Assembly (NCBI GenBank): GCA_020025255.1
Contig: JAHHSK010000016.1
Location: forward strand, 1-31,798
Reading direction: 5' to 3'
From: Ruthenibacterium sp.
GTDB lineage: Bacteria; Bacillota; Clostridia; Oscillospirales; Ruminococcaceae
Length of the DNA stretch: 31,798 bases
Shown here: positions 14,142-22,931 of the stretch, in pieces
Position numbering within the stretch: the first letter of the stretch is position 1
Layout: the number at the start of each line of letters is the position of its first letter
Position numbers and translations under genes: made by a program
Notes under the pieces: generated by a model
The model's database searches: none
What the model saw: the letters and a program-made list of their open reading frames with translations, nothing else
Told to the model about the DNA's origin: nothing

Positions 14142-16034
14142 TCAGCCGCAGTTTTTTGAAAACCCCCGAAAGCCCGGCGCACAAGCGTCAGTTTCCTCTT
14201 CCATGGAAAGCATTGCCTGCCTTACCCGCTGTTCCAGTTCTTTTGCCGCCTGTTTTTTTGTAAGGCTTTCATCGGCATACAGCGGCTTGCCGATGCGCAG
14301 TGTAAAGCATGGCTTTCTTCGCCACCGCATAAGCCCCGAAGACGGACGCATGCACAGCATCATCGGCACAACCGGACAGCCGACCCTTGTCACCAAAGCA
14401 AACGCGCCCGGATGAAATTCCCGCAGGCCATTATAATACGGCACCAGCATGCCTTCGGGATAAAAATGAATGAACGCCCCGCCGCGCACCCGCGCTTCCA
14501 TACCCTGTTCCAGCTGTGCCATATCATGTACATTTTCTGCAAGCGGAACCCCGCCGCAGAAGCGAACCAGCCAGCCTGTAAACGGCTTATTCAGATTGGA
14601 TGCCAGGCTGAGGAACCACAGACGGTGCGGCATCAGCGCAACCTTTGCCATAGTGCAGTCCATAGGATGCACATGGTTCATTACACTGACTGCCCCGCCT
14701 TTCAAATCGCGAAGATTTTCCCGTCCTTCTATGCGCAAGCCAAACCACACCTTGTTGATGAGCCATAAGATCGGAGAAAGCAGCGTTGTGAAGCCCCAGA
14801 ACAGCAGCGTCATCACGGCACCGCCCCGGCAAAAGTGCCGGCGGATCGCATTGCAATCAGGGCTTGTCAGCTTACGCCACCGGCTCAGCGGAACACGGCG
14901 GTATCCTTTATGCTTTTTGTCGCTGATTGCCTGCTGATACATCTTTTCGGCACGAGCCACACAAGCGGGCACACGGTTTTCTTCCTGCGCCCGCGCGTAT
15001 TTTTCAGAATATTCCTTTTTTTCTTTCGGGTGCTCGATCCAGTAATCGATCTTTCGGGCAAGATCCCCGGAATCCCCTGCGCGGAACAGGCTTTCTTCAC
15101 ACAGAGCAAACTGTCCGGTTGCCGAAAGGGCAGAATCCGAAATCACAGGAACCACGCCGCATGCAAGTGCTTCCATACAGCTGATGCCTTCGATTTCCGC
15201 ATCCGATGCATGCACATACAGATCGCACATATTGATCAGCTGATACAGTTCATCCTGTGAATAAAAGCCGAAGACCGGGGGATGACGCAGATTCTTTGCC
15301 TTGCGCCGATAGGCCGCTTCCTTGGGGCCTTTTCCGGCAAACACCAGCTGGATATGATCGGCGTATCGGCTCTTTTGCGCTGCTTCAATAATCAGATCCT
15401 GTCTTTTTTCCCCCGAAAGCCTTCCGATCATCAATATCGTGAAACGATCGGCCAGCTGGGGGGCGCGCTCGATCGGCATCGGCACAAACCGATCTGCCAC
15501 GCCATTGGAAATCACCCATAATTTTGCGCCGTAGCTTCGCTGTTCCAGCTGCTGCGCAATAAATGCACTGGGGCAGTGAATATGATCGAACCGATTATAG
15601 AACACATGATAAAACCAGCGGTACAGCAATTCATTTACGCACTTTGTTTTGCCAAGGAACAAAGTAGAGGTGATGTTTTCCGGCTGCACATGAAACGCCG
15701 CCACCGTCGGAATCCCCATTTGACGCGCCAGCTCTTCTCCGCGACGGCAAAAGCGGAACGGCATATAAAAATGGATGATATCCGCATCCCGAAATGCCGT
15801 ATAATACGCCTGTATATCCGGCTTTGCAAAGCACATCCCCTGACTTTCGATCAGCTTTTGAAACAGCGGTATCCTATGGATCGGCGCACAGACCTTTCCC
15901 TCACAGGGTTCTCCGCCCGCCAGTATCACGACCTCGTGGCCGCACAGACGCAGCTGATTGGCAAATCTGCGCGCCGTAACGGTCGTTCCGTTGTTGGAAT
16001 CATCAAACTGATCGATCACCAAAACGATTTTCAT
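14142..16034 (-). CDS. Fused GT4 glycosyltransferase and PlsC-type acyltransferase
   Basis: One 630-residue chain carries two enzymes. Residues 1-370 form a GT-B retaining glycosyltransferase of family GT4: NNGTTVTARRFANQL near the start, the nucleotide-sugar region ILMIGRLSGEKRQDL (200-214), and the EX7E motif E280/E288 followed by ALACGVVPV. Residues 408-612 form a lysophosphatidate-type acyltransferase: a membrane segment (about 408-425), the catalytic HX4D motif (NHVHPMD, H454 and D459) and FYPEGM (524-529). A cytoplasmic, membrane-bound enzyme building a glycolipid is the likely role: the GT part resembles MgtA/diacylglycerol-glycosylating enzymes, the other part adds an acyl chain. GGGAGG lies 5 nt before the ATG. 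It follows the DUF3006 gene by 41 nt in the same run. Confidence 0.9.
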   Translation of the reverse strand: MKIVLVIDQFDDSNNGTTVTARRFANQLRLCGHEVVILAGGEPCEGKVCAPIHRIPLFQKLIESQGMCFAKPDIQAYYTAFRDADIIHFYMPFRFCRRGEELARQMGIPTVAAFHVQPENITSTLFLGKTKCVNELLYRWFYHVFYNRFDHIHCPSAFIAQQLEQRSYGAKLWVISNGVADRFVPMPIERAPQLADRFTILMIGRLSGEKRQDLIIEAAQKSRYADHIQLVFAGKGPKEAAYRRKAKNLRHPPVFGFYSQDELYQLINMCDLYVHASDAEIEGISCMEALACGVVPVISDSALSATGQFALCEESLFRAGDSGDLARKIDYWIEHPKEKKEYSEKYARAQEENRVPACVARAEKMYQQAISDKKHKGYRRVPLSRWRKLTSPDCNAIRRHFCRGGAVMTLLFWGFTTLLSPILWLINKVWFGLRIEGRENLRDLKGGAVSVMNHVHPMDCTMAKVALMPHRLWFLSLASNLNKPFTGWLVRFCGGVPLAENVHDMAQLEQGMEARVRGGAFIHFYPEGMLVPYYNGLREFHPGAFALVTRVGCPVVPMMLCMRPSSGLMRWRRKPCFTLRIGKPLYADESLTKKQAAKELEQRVRQAMLSMEEETDACAPGFRGFSKNCG

Positions 16035-16075
16035 AAATTCCTCCCTTGTCCCCCCAAACGGTATGCCGCATGCTG

Positions 16076-16291
16076 TCAGCGGCCCAGAATTTTTTGCAGG
16101 CGTTCGTGTGCCTGCTTTTTACGCTGAAGGGTTTCCTGCGGTGCTGCCTGCCATTTTTTTCCGTCATGCACAAGGATATCCGTCTGCAAAACGCCCGCGG
16201 GCAGATCCTTTTGCGGCACGAATACCATTTTGCCATCATCTGCAATCAGCCGCGCCGTTCCGTTTTCGATTGCGTCTACTGAATAATACAT
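16076..16291 (-). CDS. DUF3006 domain protein
   Basis: A 71-residue protein with the pattern of DUF3006: a start with SVDAIENGTARLIADDGKMVFVP, then LPAGVLQTDIL and a charged helical end with RKKQAHERLQKILG. The biochemical role is unknown. In Firmicutes such genes are often beside ComEC-like metallo-beta-lactamase genes, as here. The ATG shares one base with the TGA of that upstream gene (TGATG), which points to coupled translation. A TTG one codon earlier is also possible. The ribosome binding site is only a run of G. Confidence 0.8.
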   Translation of the reverse strand: MYYSVDAIENGTARLIADDGKMVFVPQKDLPAGVLQTDILVHDGKKWQAAPQETLQRKKQAHERLQKILGR

Positions 16292-17298
16292 CAAGCCGCC
16301 CCCATGCTGTTGTTTTCTTTGCTGACGGCGATCTGCAGATTTCCTTGTTGATCCACATATGCAATCACCGTTCCATTATGATCTGTGCGGTACACCTGTG
16401 CCAACACGCTGTCAAATGCTTCCAGCGCGGCCGCATTCGGATGTCCGTAGGAATTATCCTTGCCGCAGGAAATCACAACCACGCGCGGACGCACTGCTTC
16501 CAAAAATGCTTTTGTATTGGAGGTCGATGAACCATGGTGCCCGGCCTTATACAAATCGGCACGGATTTTCTGGCCGCTGTCCAAAACGCTTTTTTCCACA
16601 GCGCGTTCGGCATCCCCGCTTGCCAGAAAGCGAAGCTCCGGTGTTTCAAACATCGTTACGATCGAAATATCGTTGAGATTATCCGTCTTTACTCCGGTGC
16701 TGATGACGCGCAGCGTTCCGCCGCCAAGCGGATACTCTGCGCCTGGCTGCGCCGTTTCGGCCGGTATCCCCAGCCGTTCGATCGTATCGAGCAAATCCAA
16801 AAAGACCTTGGATGTTGCCATTGGTGCCTTTTCAAAATCGGGAAGGATCATTCGATCCACCGCAAACGATTCCAGCACTGCCTTCATGCCGCCGATGTGA
16901 TCGGCATGCGGATGCGTCATCAGTACAAAATCCAGCTTTTTCACACCGGCCTGCTGAAGATACTGCACAATGCTCGGCCCTGCCTCCGGCACGCCGGCAT
17001 CGATCAGCCCAAAGCAGCCATTTTCTTCGAGCAATACCGAATCGCCCTGTCCCACATCCAGAAAATGAATCCGCGTGGATGCATCTTGGGCATCCTGCGG
17101 CAGGGTGGGTACAATGGGGCGAAAGCCGAACCAGCTTTGGATTTCGTTCCAGTCCGGCATCGGCAAGCCATGCTCTTCCCCCAGTGTGATTGCCGCGGAA
17201 AGCGCGACAAGAAACAGGATAAGTCCCGTGCAAAGAAGGATCAGCGTCTTTTGGAATTTTTCTTTCCTCTTGCGTTTTGCTCTGCTGCCTGACGCCAT
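16291..17298 (-). CDS. ComEC/Rec2-like metallo-beta-lactamase-fold hydrolase
   Basis: The 335-residue protein has a basic start, one membrane segment (about 17-39) and an outward metallo-beta-lactamase domain from about 75. FLDVGQGDSVLL (79-90) and THPHADHIGGM (128-138, metal ligands H129, H131, D133, H134) followed by FLASGD and KAGHHGSS are the marks of the ComEC C-terminal domain and its stand-alone relatives. The membrane channel of ComEC is missing, so this is not the competence channel itself. It is probably a surface-tethered nuclease or phosphodiesterase; the substrate is unknown. AGGAG is 7 nt before the ATG, inside the end of the ygiQ-type gene, which it overlaps by 58 nt. Confidence 0.9.
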   Translation of the reverse strand: MASGSRAKRKRKEKFQKTLILLCTGLILFLVALSAAITLGEEHGLPMPDWNEIQSWFGFRPIVPTLPQDAQDASTRIHFLDVGQGDSVLLEENGCFGLIDAGVPEAGPSIVQYLQQAGVKKLDFVLMTHPHADHIGGMKAVLESFAVDRMILPDFEKAPMATSKVFLDLLDTIERLGIPAETAQPGAEYPLGGGTLRVISTGVKTDNLNDISIVTMFETPELRFLASGDAERAVEKSVLDSGQKIRADLYKAGHHGSSTSNTKAFLEAVRPRVVVISCGKDNSYGHPNAAALEAFDSVLAQVYRTDHNGTVIAYVDQQGNLQIAVSKENNSMGAA

Positions 17299-19244
17299 GA
17301 ATCTGCTCCTCTGCTGTTATTTTTCCGGTTGTGACGGCCGGTTCCTTTGTGCACCGGTTGCGCTTTCTGCGTGCGATGCCCTGCCGAATTGCTTGACGGC
17401 AGGCGCACTGCGGTACGCTGTGCGCCTGCCCTGGTGCCGCACAGCGCGGGGATCAGATCCTCCCGATGCACCAGCATCAGTGCCTTGCGCACCTTCGCCG
17501 CATTGCGCGGCTCATAATATTGCAAAAGCGCGCGCTGCATCGCTTTTTCCTCCGGGTCTTTCGCCACATAAACCGGCTTGAGGGTATACGGATCCAGCCC
17601 CGTATAGAACATACAGGTCGAAACCGTTCCCGGTGTCGGATAAAAATCCTGCACCTGTTCGGGTCGGATCTTATTGTTATAGAGATATTCTGCCAAAATC
17701 ACCGCATCGCGCAGCGTGCTTCCCGGATGGCTGCTCATCAGATACGGTACAAGATACTGCTTTTTGCCCGCCTGTTTTGTAAGCTCATAAAAGCGCTTTG
17801 AAAATTTATTGTACACTTCCACCGGCGGCTTGCCCATATAGCGCAGCGTTTCCGGTGCGCAGTGCTCGGGCGCGACCTTCAGCTGTCCGCTGATGTGATG
17901 CTCCACCAGTTCCTTGAAAAAGCTTTCGTCCTTATCCCGGATCAGGTAATCATAACGGATGCCGCTGCGCACAAACACCTTTTTTACACCCGGCAGGCTT
18001 CTTACGCGCCGCAGGATGCCGAGATATTCCTTGTGATCGACGATCAGCTTGCTGCACGGCTGCGGGGCAAGGCAGTGCTTGCCGGCCGAACACATGCCCT
18101 CTTTCATCTGCTTGCCGCAGCTGGGCACGCGGAAATTGGCCGTCGGGCCGCCGATGTCATGGATATACCCTTTGAAGTTGGGCATATGCGTCAGTTCCTG
18201 CGCTTCCTTCACCACACTGTCGGCGCTGCGCGACGTCACGCGGCGCCCCTGATGCAGCTGGATGGCGCAGAAGTTGCACCCGCCAAAGCAGCCGCGGTTA
18301 TGGGTAATGGAAAATTCCACCTCTTCAATGGCAGGAACCCCGCCCTGTGCTTCATAGGAAGGATGATATCTGCGTGTAAACGGCATCGCGTACACGGCAT
18401 CCAGTTCCCTTCTTGTCAGCGGAGTTGCCGGGATGTTCTGCACCATATAGCCATGCTGCTGCTTTTGCACGATGATTTTTCCCGAAACGACATCCTGATG
18501 ATCCATTTGGATCCGGCACGCCTTGGCATAGGCCACCTTATCCTCTGCCACACGGGCAAAGGAGGCACATTCCACATACGTTTCGGGCAGATGCGCGAAA
18601 TCCGTCATATAGCAGCTGCCGTTTACATCGGTAATGGTTTTCACGTTTTCCCCCGCTGCCAGACGGCTTGCGATTTCCCTTGTCTGGTGTTCCCCCATTC
18701 CAAACACCACAAGATCGGCACCGCTTGTTTCCACAATGCTGGGCAGCACGGTATCCATCCAGTAATCATAATGCGCAAAACGGCGCAGCGAAGCCTCCAG
18801 CCCGCCTAAAACAACCGGCAGCTGCGGATACGCCTGCTTTGCCAGCTGCGAATAAACCGATGCACAGCGGTCGGGCCGCCTGCCCGCCTTGCCGCCCGGC
18901 GTATATTCGTCTTCGGCACGGCGTATCTTCGCAACGGAATAATGGGCAACCATGCTGTCCACATTTCCGCCGCCCACGAAAAAGCCGTAGCGCGGACGGC
19001 CGTATACCTTCATGCTTTCGCATGTGGTGTAATCCGGCTGTGAAATGATGCCCACACGATAGCCGCAGGATTCCAGCAGCCGCGAAATGATCGCGGCACC
19101 GAAGCTTGGGTGATCGACGTAGGCATCGCCTGTCACAACCACAAAATCCACATAGTGCCAGCCGCGCTCCAGCATATCCTCTCGGCACAGGGGAAGAAAC
19201 TCTCCCTGCATCTGCGGTACATTCTGCCTGTTCTTTTCTGCCAT
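17241..19244 (-). CDS. YgiQ-family radical SAM protein
   Basis: A 667-residue radical S-adenosylmethionine enzyme. The iron-sulfur motif is C319, C323, C326 in RGCFGGCNFCAIQ. The N-terminal part (about 30-200) is the YgiQ-specific domain, with VVTGDAYVDHPSFG and GGLEASLRRFAHYDYW. The C-terminal part holds YLVPYLMSSHPG and QDFYPTPGTVSTCMFYTG. The biochemical reaction of the family has not been settled as far as I know. The last 50 or so residues are basic and of low complexity and overlap the next gene in another frame. AAAAGGGG lies 5 nt before the ATG. It follows the ftsK gene by 52 nt. Confidence 0.95.
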   Translation of the reverse strand: MAEKNRQNVPQMQGEFLPLCREDMLERGWHYVDFVVVTGDAYVDHPSFGAAIISRLLESCGYRVGIISQPDYTTCESMKVYGRPRYGFFVGGGNVDSMVAHYSVAKIRRAEDEYTPGGKAGRRPDRCASVYSQLAKQAYPQLPVVLGGLEASLRRFAHYDYWMDTVLPSIVETSGADLVVFGMGEHQTREIASRLAAGENVKTITDVNGSCYMTDFAHLPETYVECASFARVAEDKVAYAKACRIQMDHQDVVSGKIIVQKQQHGYMVQNIPATPLTRRELDAVYAMPFTRRYHPSYEAQGGVPAIEEVEFSITHNRGCFGGCNFCAIQLHQGRRVTSRSADSVVKEAQELTHMPNFKGYIHDIGGPTANFRVPSCGKQMKEGMCSAGKHCLAPQPCSKLIVDHKEYLGILRRVRSLPGVKKVFVRSGIRYDYLIRDKDESFFKELVEHHISGQLKVAPEHCAPETLRYMGKPPVEVYNKFSKRFYELTKQAGKKQYLVPYLMSSHPGSTLRDAVILAEYLYNNKIRPEQVQDFYPTPGTVSTCMFYTGLDPYTLKPVYVAKDPEEKAMQRALLQYYEPRNAAKVRKALMLVHREDLIPALCGTRAGAQRTAVRLPSSNSAGHRTQKAQPVHKGTGRHNRKNNSRGADSWRQAAEQNARGKKNSKRR

Positions 19245-19296
19245 AAAGACCCCTTTTCCAGTATTTGTGCACCGGATGCCGCAGCTGCACCTCCGG

Positions 19297-21858
19297 TTAT
19301 CCCTTGTCTTGTTCGGTTTCGCTTTGCTGCATCGTCATTTCGATCCATTGCTGCCGTGTGATCAGAACCTGCCGCGGCTTAGAGCCCTCATACGGGCCGA
19401 TCAAGTGCATTTGTTCCATTTCGTCAATGATGCGCGCGGCACGGGCATAGCCCAGCTTGCAGCGCCGCTGCAAAAGGCTGGTGGATGCCTGTCCCGCATC
19501 GATCACCACTTCCACTGCGGTTTTCAGCATCGGATCCTGCTCATCGCCGCTGTCTGCATCCTCGTTCTTTTCCGATGCTGCGCATTGATCCATTTGCCGG
19601 ATCATTTCCTCATCATAATCCGCACTGGAATGCTTTTTGATATATTCCAGCACGGCAGTGATTTCCTCATCCCGCACATACGCGCCCTGAATGCGCATCG
19701 GCTTATTTGCCGCCACCGGCAGGAACAGCATATCCCCCATGCCCAGCAGCTTTTCCGCGCCGCCGGTATCCAAAATGGTTCGGCTGTCGATCTGGCTGCT
19801 CACGGCAAAGGCGATGCGGCTTGGGATATTCGCTTTGATCAAGCCGGTAATGACATCGACCGAAGGACGCTGCGTTGCTACGATCAGATGCATCCCGGCG
19901 GCACGCGCCTTCTGCGCAATGCGGCAGATATAATCTTCCACATCCTTGCCGGCAACCATCATCAAATCAGCCAGCTCGTCGATGATAATCGCAATGTACG
20001 GCAGCTTTTCAACGCCCTCTGTCTGTTCCGCCATGCGGTTATAGCTTTTGATCTCGCGCACGTTCGTATCCGCAAACAGATGATAGCGGCGCTCCATTTC
20101 CGCAACGGCTGCGCCCAGTGCCCCCGCCGCCTTGCGCGGTTCGGTCACAACCGGCATCAGCAGATGCGGAATCCCATTGTATTCCGCAAGCTCCACGACC
20201 TTCGGGTCGATCATGATGAATTTCAGCTCTTCGGGCGAAAACTTATACAAAAAGCTCATGATAATGGTGTTGATGCACACCGATTTACCGCTGCCGGTAC
20301 TGCCCGCAATGAGCAGGTGCGGCATTTTCGTCAGATCGGCCACCTGGCAGGCACCCGCAATATCCTTGCCCAGTGCAAGCGTCAGCGCAGAGCGGTTCTT
20401 TGTAAAGGACGGGGATTCCAGAATACTGCGTATGCTGACCGCTGTTGAATGGCGGTTTGGCACTTCGATGCCGACCGCTGCCTTGCCGGGGATCGGTGCT
20501 TCGATTCGCACGCCGGTGGTGGCAAGATTCAGTGCAATATCATCCGAAAGATTGGTGATGCGGCTGATTTTCACGCCCGCAGACGGCTGCAGCTCATACC
20601 GCGTAACGGACGGCCCGCGGCTGATATCCATAAGGTGCGTATTGACGCCGAAGCTGGACAGCGTTTTCACCAGAAGATCCGCATTGTGGCGCATTTCCTC
20701 TTCGATTCCCTGCTCATCTGCCGCAGGCTGTTTTTGGAAAAGGCTGAGCGGCGGATATGAATACCCTTCCTCACTGTGGCGTTCCGGTTCGCAGCCTGCA
20801 TCCTGCGGTTCTGCCTGCGCTTGCTCCTGCGCCGGCACTGCCGCCTTGCGGATCAAGCTGGCAAGCGCATCGTCTGCAACGCTTTGGATGTGTGCCTGAC
20901 GGCTGGGCGCATCCTCCGGGATCGATTCCTGTTCCTGCACCACAGGCTCCTGCGCCGGTTCCTCATTGCGTCCCGGAAACATGCCGAACGTGCCGCCCGG
21001 GCCGATGACGGGGCGCTCGTCCTGCGGCAGCTGGGTCGGGTTGATCGGATCATGCCCGATATCGATGTCGATCGAACTTTTTCTTCGGGCGCGCGCTTCC
21101 TCATACGCCTGTGCATCCAGATCGAACGGCGGGATATCGCTCTGCACATCCTGTTCAAACTGCCGCTGTTTTTGCAGCGTTCGCATTTCTTCCCGTCTTT
21201 TTTCCCGATCATCCGCCCGCTGCGAAACCGAATCCCGCATACGCCCGACATGCCCCGAACAGAAATACCAGATATCTGCCGGAGTGACACCCGTGAACAG
21301 CATGACGCTTACGATCATAAAGATGATGATGATGATATTGGCTGCCGGCCTGCCGCACAAAAGCAGCAGCGTCCAGCCGAATACCGACCCCAGCATACCG
21401 CCGCCGATGCCCCAGTTTGCAGCACCCGCAGCCCGCAGCTCGGCCATGCCTTCCAGAAAGGTCAGGTCGGTCAGATCAGTTTTGGAAAACACCAAAAATG
21501 TGCCGCACACGATCATCAAAAGAAAGATCCCCTTCAGGATCTTCCCCTTTACCGGACGCCCCACCGCCACCAGAACGGCAATGTACAAAAGGATCGGCAC
21601 CAGCACATAGCTGCCGATGCCGAACACGCCGAACAGGATGTTGACGCGTATCCAGCTCCACACCGAAGCACCCGGCACGGCGATGAGGGCACACAAAAGG
21701 ATCCCGATGCCGAAAATCAGGATGCTCCACTTTTCATTGAGATCCGGTTTTGCCCTTGTCTTTTTTCTTGCATGTGCCGCCGTTGTCTTTTTTGCGGAGG
21801 ATGCTGTTTTTTTCTTCTGTGCCGGACGTGCCGGACTTGTTTTGTTTCTTGATGCCAT
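19297..21858 (-). CDS. DNA translocase FtsK/SpoIIIE
   Basis: An 853-residue hexameric DNA pump. A basic, Lys/Ala-rich start (1-40) is followed by about four membrane segments (about 44-190), an acidic linker (about 205-380) and the alpha/beta motor: Walker A GSTGSGKS (519-526), Walker B IIIDELADLM (624-633) and ATQRPSVDVITG (661-672). The gamma domain that reads orienting sequences on DNA is at 774-840. In this class it moves chromosomes through the closing septum in division or sporulation. Which of FtsK or SpoIIIE it functionally equals cannot be told from sequence; the tepA neighbour resembles the Bacillus spoIIIE locus. It has its own promoter at 21950-21978. The ribosome binding site is weak (GGGG at 13 nt, AGG next to the ATG). 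Confidence 0.96.
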   Translation of the reverse strand: MASRNKTSPARPAQKKKTASSAKKTTAAHARKKTRAKPDLNEKWSILIFGIGILLCALIAVPGASVWSWIRVNILFGVFGIGSYVLVPILLYIAVLVAVGRPVKGKILKGIFLLMIVCGTFLVFSKTDLTDLTFLEGMAELRAAGAANWGIGGGMLGSVFGWTLLLLCGRPAANIIIIIFMIVSVMLFTGVTPADIWYFCSGHVGRMRDSVSQRADDREKRREEMRTLQKQRQFEQDVQSDIPPFDLDAQAYEEARARRKSSIDIDIGHDPINPTQLPQDERPVIGPGGTFGMFPGRNEEPAQEPVVQEQESIPEDAPSRQAHIQSVADDALASLIRKAAVPAQEQAQAEPQDAGCEPERHSEEGYSYPPLSLFQKQPAADEQGIEEEMRHNADLLVKTLSSFGVNTHLMDISRGPSVTRYELQPSAGVKISRITNLSDDIALNLATTGVRIEAPIPGKAAVGIEVPNRHSTAVSIRSILESPSFTKNRSALTLALGKDIAGACQVADLTKMPHLLIAGSTGSGKSVCINTIIMSFLYKFSPEELKFIMIDPKVVELAEYNGIPHLLMPVVTEPRKAAGALGAAVAEMERRYHLFADTNVREIKSYNRMAEQTEGVEKLPYIAIIIDELADLMMVAGKDVEDYICRIAQKARAAGMHLIVATQRPSVDVITGLIKANIPSRIAFAVSSQIDSRTILDTGGAEKLLGMGDMLFLPVAANKPMRIQGAYVRDEEITAVLEYIKKHSSADYDEEMIRQMDQCAASEKNEDADSGDEQDPMLKTAVEVVIDAGQASTSLLQRRCKLGYARAARIIDEMEQMHLIGPYEGSKPRQVLITRQQWIEMTMQQSETEQDKG

Positions 21859-21949
21859 ACCTGCTTTGCTACCCCTGTAAGTACCCGATGCACTGTCTGC
21901 GCACCGGAATCAAATTTGTGTCTGCTTTGCCGCATACATATACTATTAT

Positions 21950-21978
21950 ATTGTATCACCAATCGCTTCGCTTGTAAA
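21950..21978 (-). promoter_or_regulatory. Promoter of the FtsK/SpoIIIE gene
   Basis: TTTACA (21978-21973) and TACAAT (21955-21950) on the - strand are 17 bp apart, giving a 5' leader of about 85 nt. The genes from ftsK to the second LRR lipoprotein run without another promoter I can point to. Confidence 0.6.
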
Positions 21979-21998
21979 ACATTTCCGGGCTGTTTGCT

Positions 21999-22730
21999 TT
22001 ATTTCCCGCTTTTTTCCGTTTCTTCGATTTCATGATACAGATAGTGCAGCGCATCTCCCAATCCACCCAGCTCATCGATCAGCCCTTCGCGCACCGCCGC
22101 TTGTCCGTCCAATACGCTTCCCATATCCATAACCAGTTCTCCGGTATGCAGCATAAGCTGTTCGAAACGCTGTTCTGTGATGTGGGAATGGCCTGCGACA
22201 AAGCTGCTGATGCGCTTTTGCATCTGTTCAAAGTAACGCAGCGTCTGCGGCACCCCCAGCACCATGCCCGAATGGCGCACCGGATGTACCGTCATGGTTG
22301 CCGTGGGTACGATAAAACTGCGCCGCGCCGATACCGCAAGCGGGATTCCGATCGAATGTCCCCCGCCCAAAACCAGTGCCGCACTGGGCTTTGTGATGCC
22401 GCTGATGAGCTCTGCCAATGCAAGCCCCGCCTCCACATCCCCGCCTACTGTATTCAAAATGACCAAAAGCCCCTCCACCTCGGGGTCTTCTTCCACACTG
22501 ACCAGCTGCGGGATCACATGCTCATACTTCGTTGTTTTCTGGCTTTGCGGTGCGAATGAATGTCCCTCCACCTGCCCGATCACCGTCATGCAGTGGATCG
22601 CGTGCCTTCCCTTGGTGCGCAGGATCGAGCCGGTTTCCAGCATATACTCTTTTTCCAGCCTCAGTTTTTCAATTTTTGATTCCTGCTCTTGTGTCGTTTC
22701 CTGTTCCTGCCTTGTTTTCTGCTGTTTCAT
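21999..22730 (-). CDS. tepA: TepA-like ClpP-fold protease
   Basis: The 243-residue protein has a charged, Gln/Glu-rich start (1-30) and then a ClpP/crotonase-type fold: LLVILNTVGGDVEAGLALAELI (88-109), the serine motif GGGHSIG with S126 and TVHPVRH with H149. These positions match the catalytic Ser and His of ClpP-like enzymes, and the length and sequence match TepA (YmfB), named in Bacillus as translocation-enhancing. It acts in the cytoplasm; its real substrate is uncertain. I choose ATG 22730: AAAGG lies 9 nt upstream, while the ATG two codons earlier touches the ribosome binding site. As in Bacillus, it directly precedes the ftsK/spoIIIE gene. Confidence 0.9.
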   Translation of the reverse strand: MKQQKTRQEQETTQEQESKIEKLRLEKEYMLETGSILRTKGRHAIHCMTVIGQVEGHSFAPQSQKTTKYEHVIPQLVSVEEDPEVEGLLVILNTVGGDVEAGLALAELISGITKPSAALVLGGGHSIGIPLAVSARRSFIVPTATMTVHPVRHSGMVLGVPQTLRYFEQMQKRISSFVAGHSHITEQRFEQLMLHTGELVMDMGSVLDGQAAVREGLIDELGGLGDALHYLYHEIEETEKSGK

Positions 22731-22828
22731 TGTCATCCGCCTTTCGTTTTTGTTTATCGTTCCCCAAAATCAGCTGGTTTATTTGCACCGGATTTGTATT
22801 TTCGCCTGCCGAAATACGGTGTCTTTCG

Positions 22829-22857
22829 TTGACAAAAACTTATCAGCCGCGTATTAT
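22829..22857 (+). promoter_or_regulatory. Promoter of the aconitase-isocitrate dehydrogenase-rex-tdk operon
   Basis: A consensus TTGACA (22829-22834) lies 17 bp before TATTAT (22852-22857). The aconitase ATG is about 70 nt downstream. No palindrome of the TTGTTAA/TTAACAA type expected for Rex is visible here. Confidence 0.72.
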
Positions 22858-22931
22858 AATTAGTGTTTTATTATATAAAGAGGATGCAATGCGCAAGGCA
22901 GCGTGTACGCAATGCCTGAAAGGAGACTGAA

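Noticed and set aside
14081..14182. Upstream extension of the second LRR lipoprotein by 34 codons
   Set aside because: It would bury the lipoprotein signal peptide inside the chain and overlap the previous gene. ATG 14080 has a strong ribosome binding site.
17862..18809. Frame of 315 codons on the + strand opposite the YgiQ-type gene
   Set aside because: Antisense to a conserved radical SAM protein; no ribosome binding site or domain.
19267..21852. Long + strand frames (393 and 358 codons) opposite the FtsK/SpoIIIE gene
   Set aside because: Antisense to a protein with complete motor motifs. The products are His/Arg/Cys-rich without recognisable features.
22800..22931. Rex operator upstream of aconitase
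   Set aside because: I looked for TTGTTAA/TTAACAA or TTGTGA/TCACAA palindromes and found none; only the promoter is supported.
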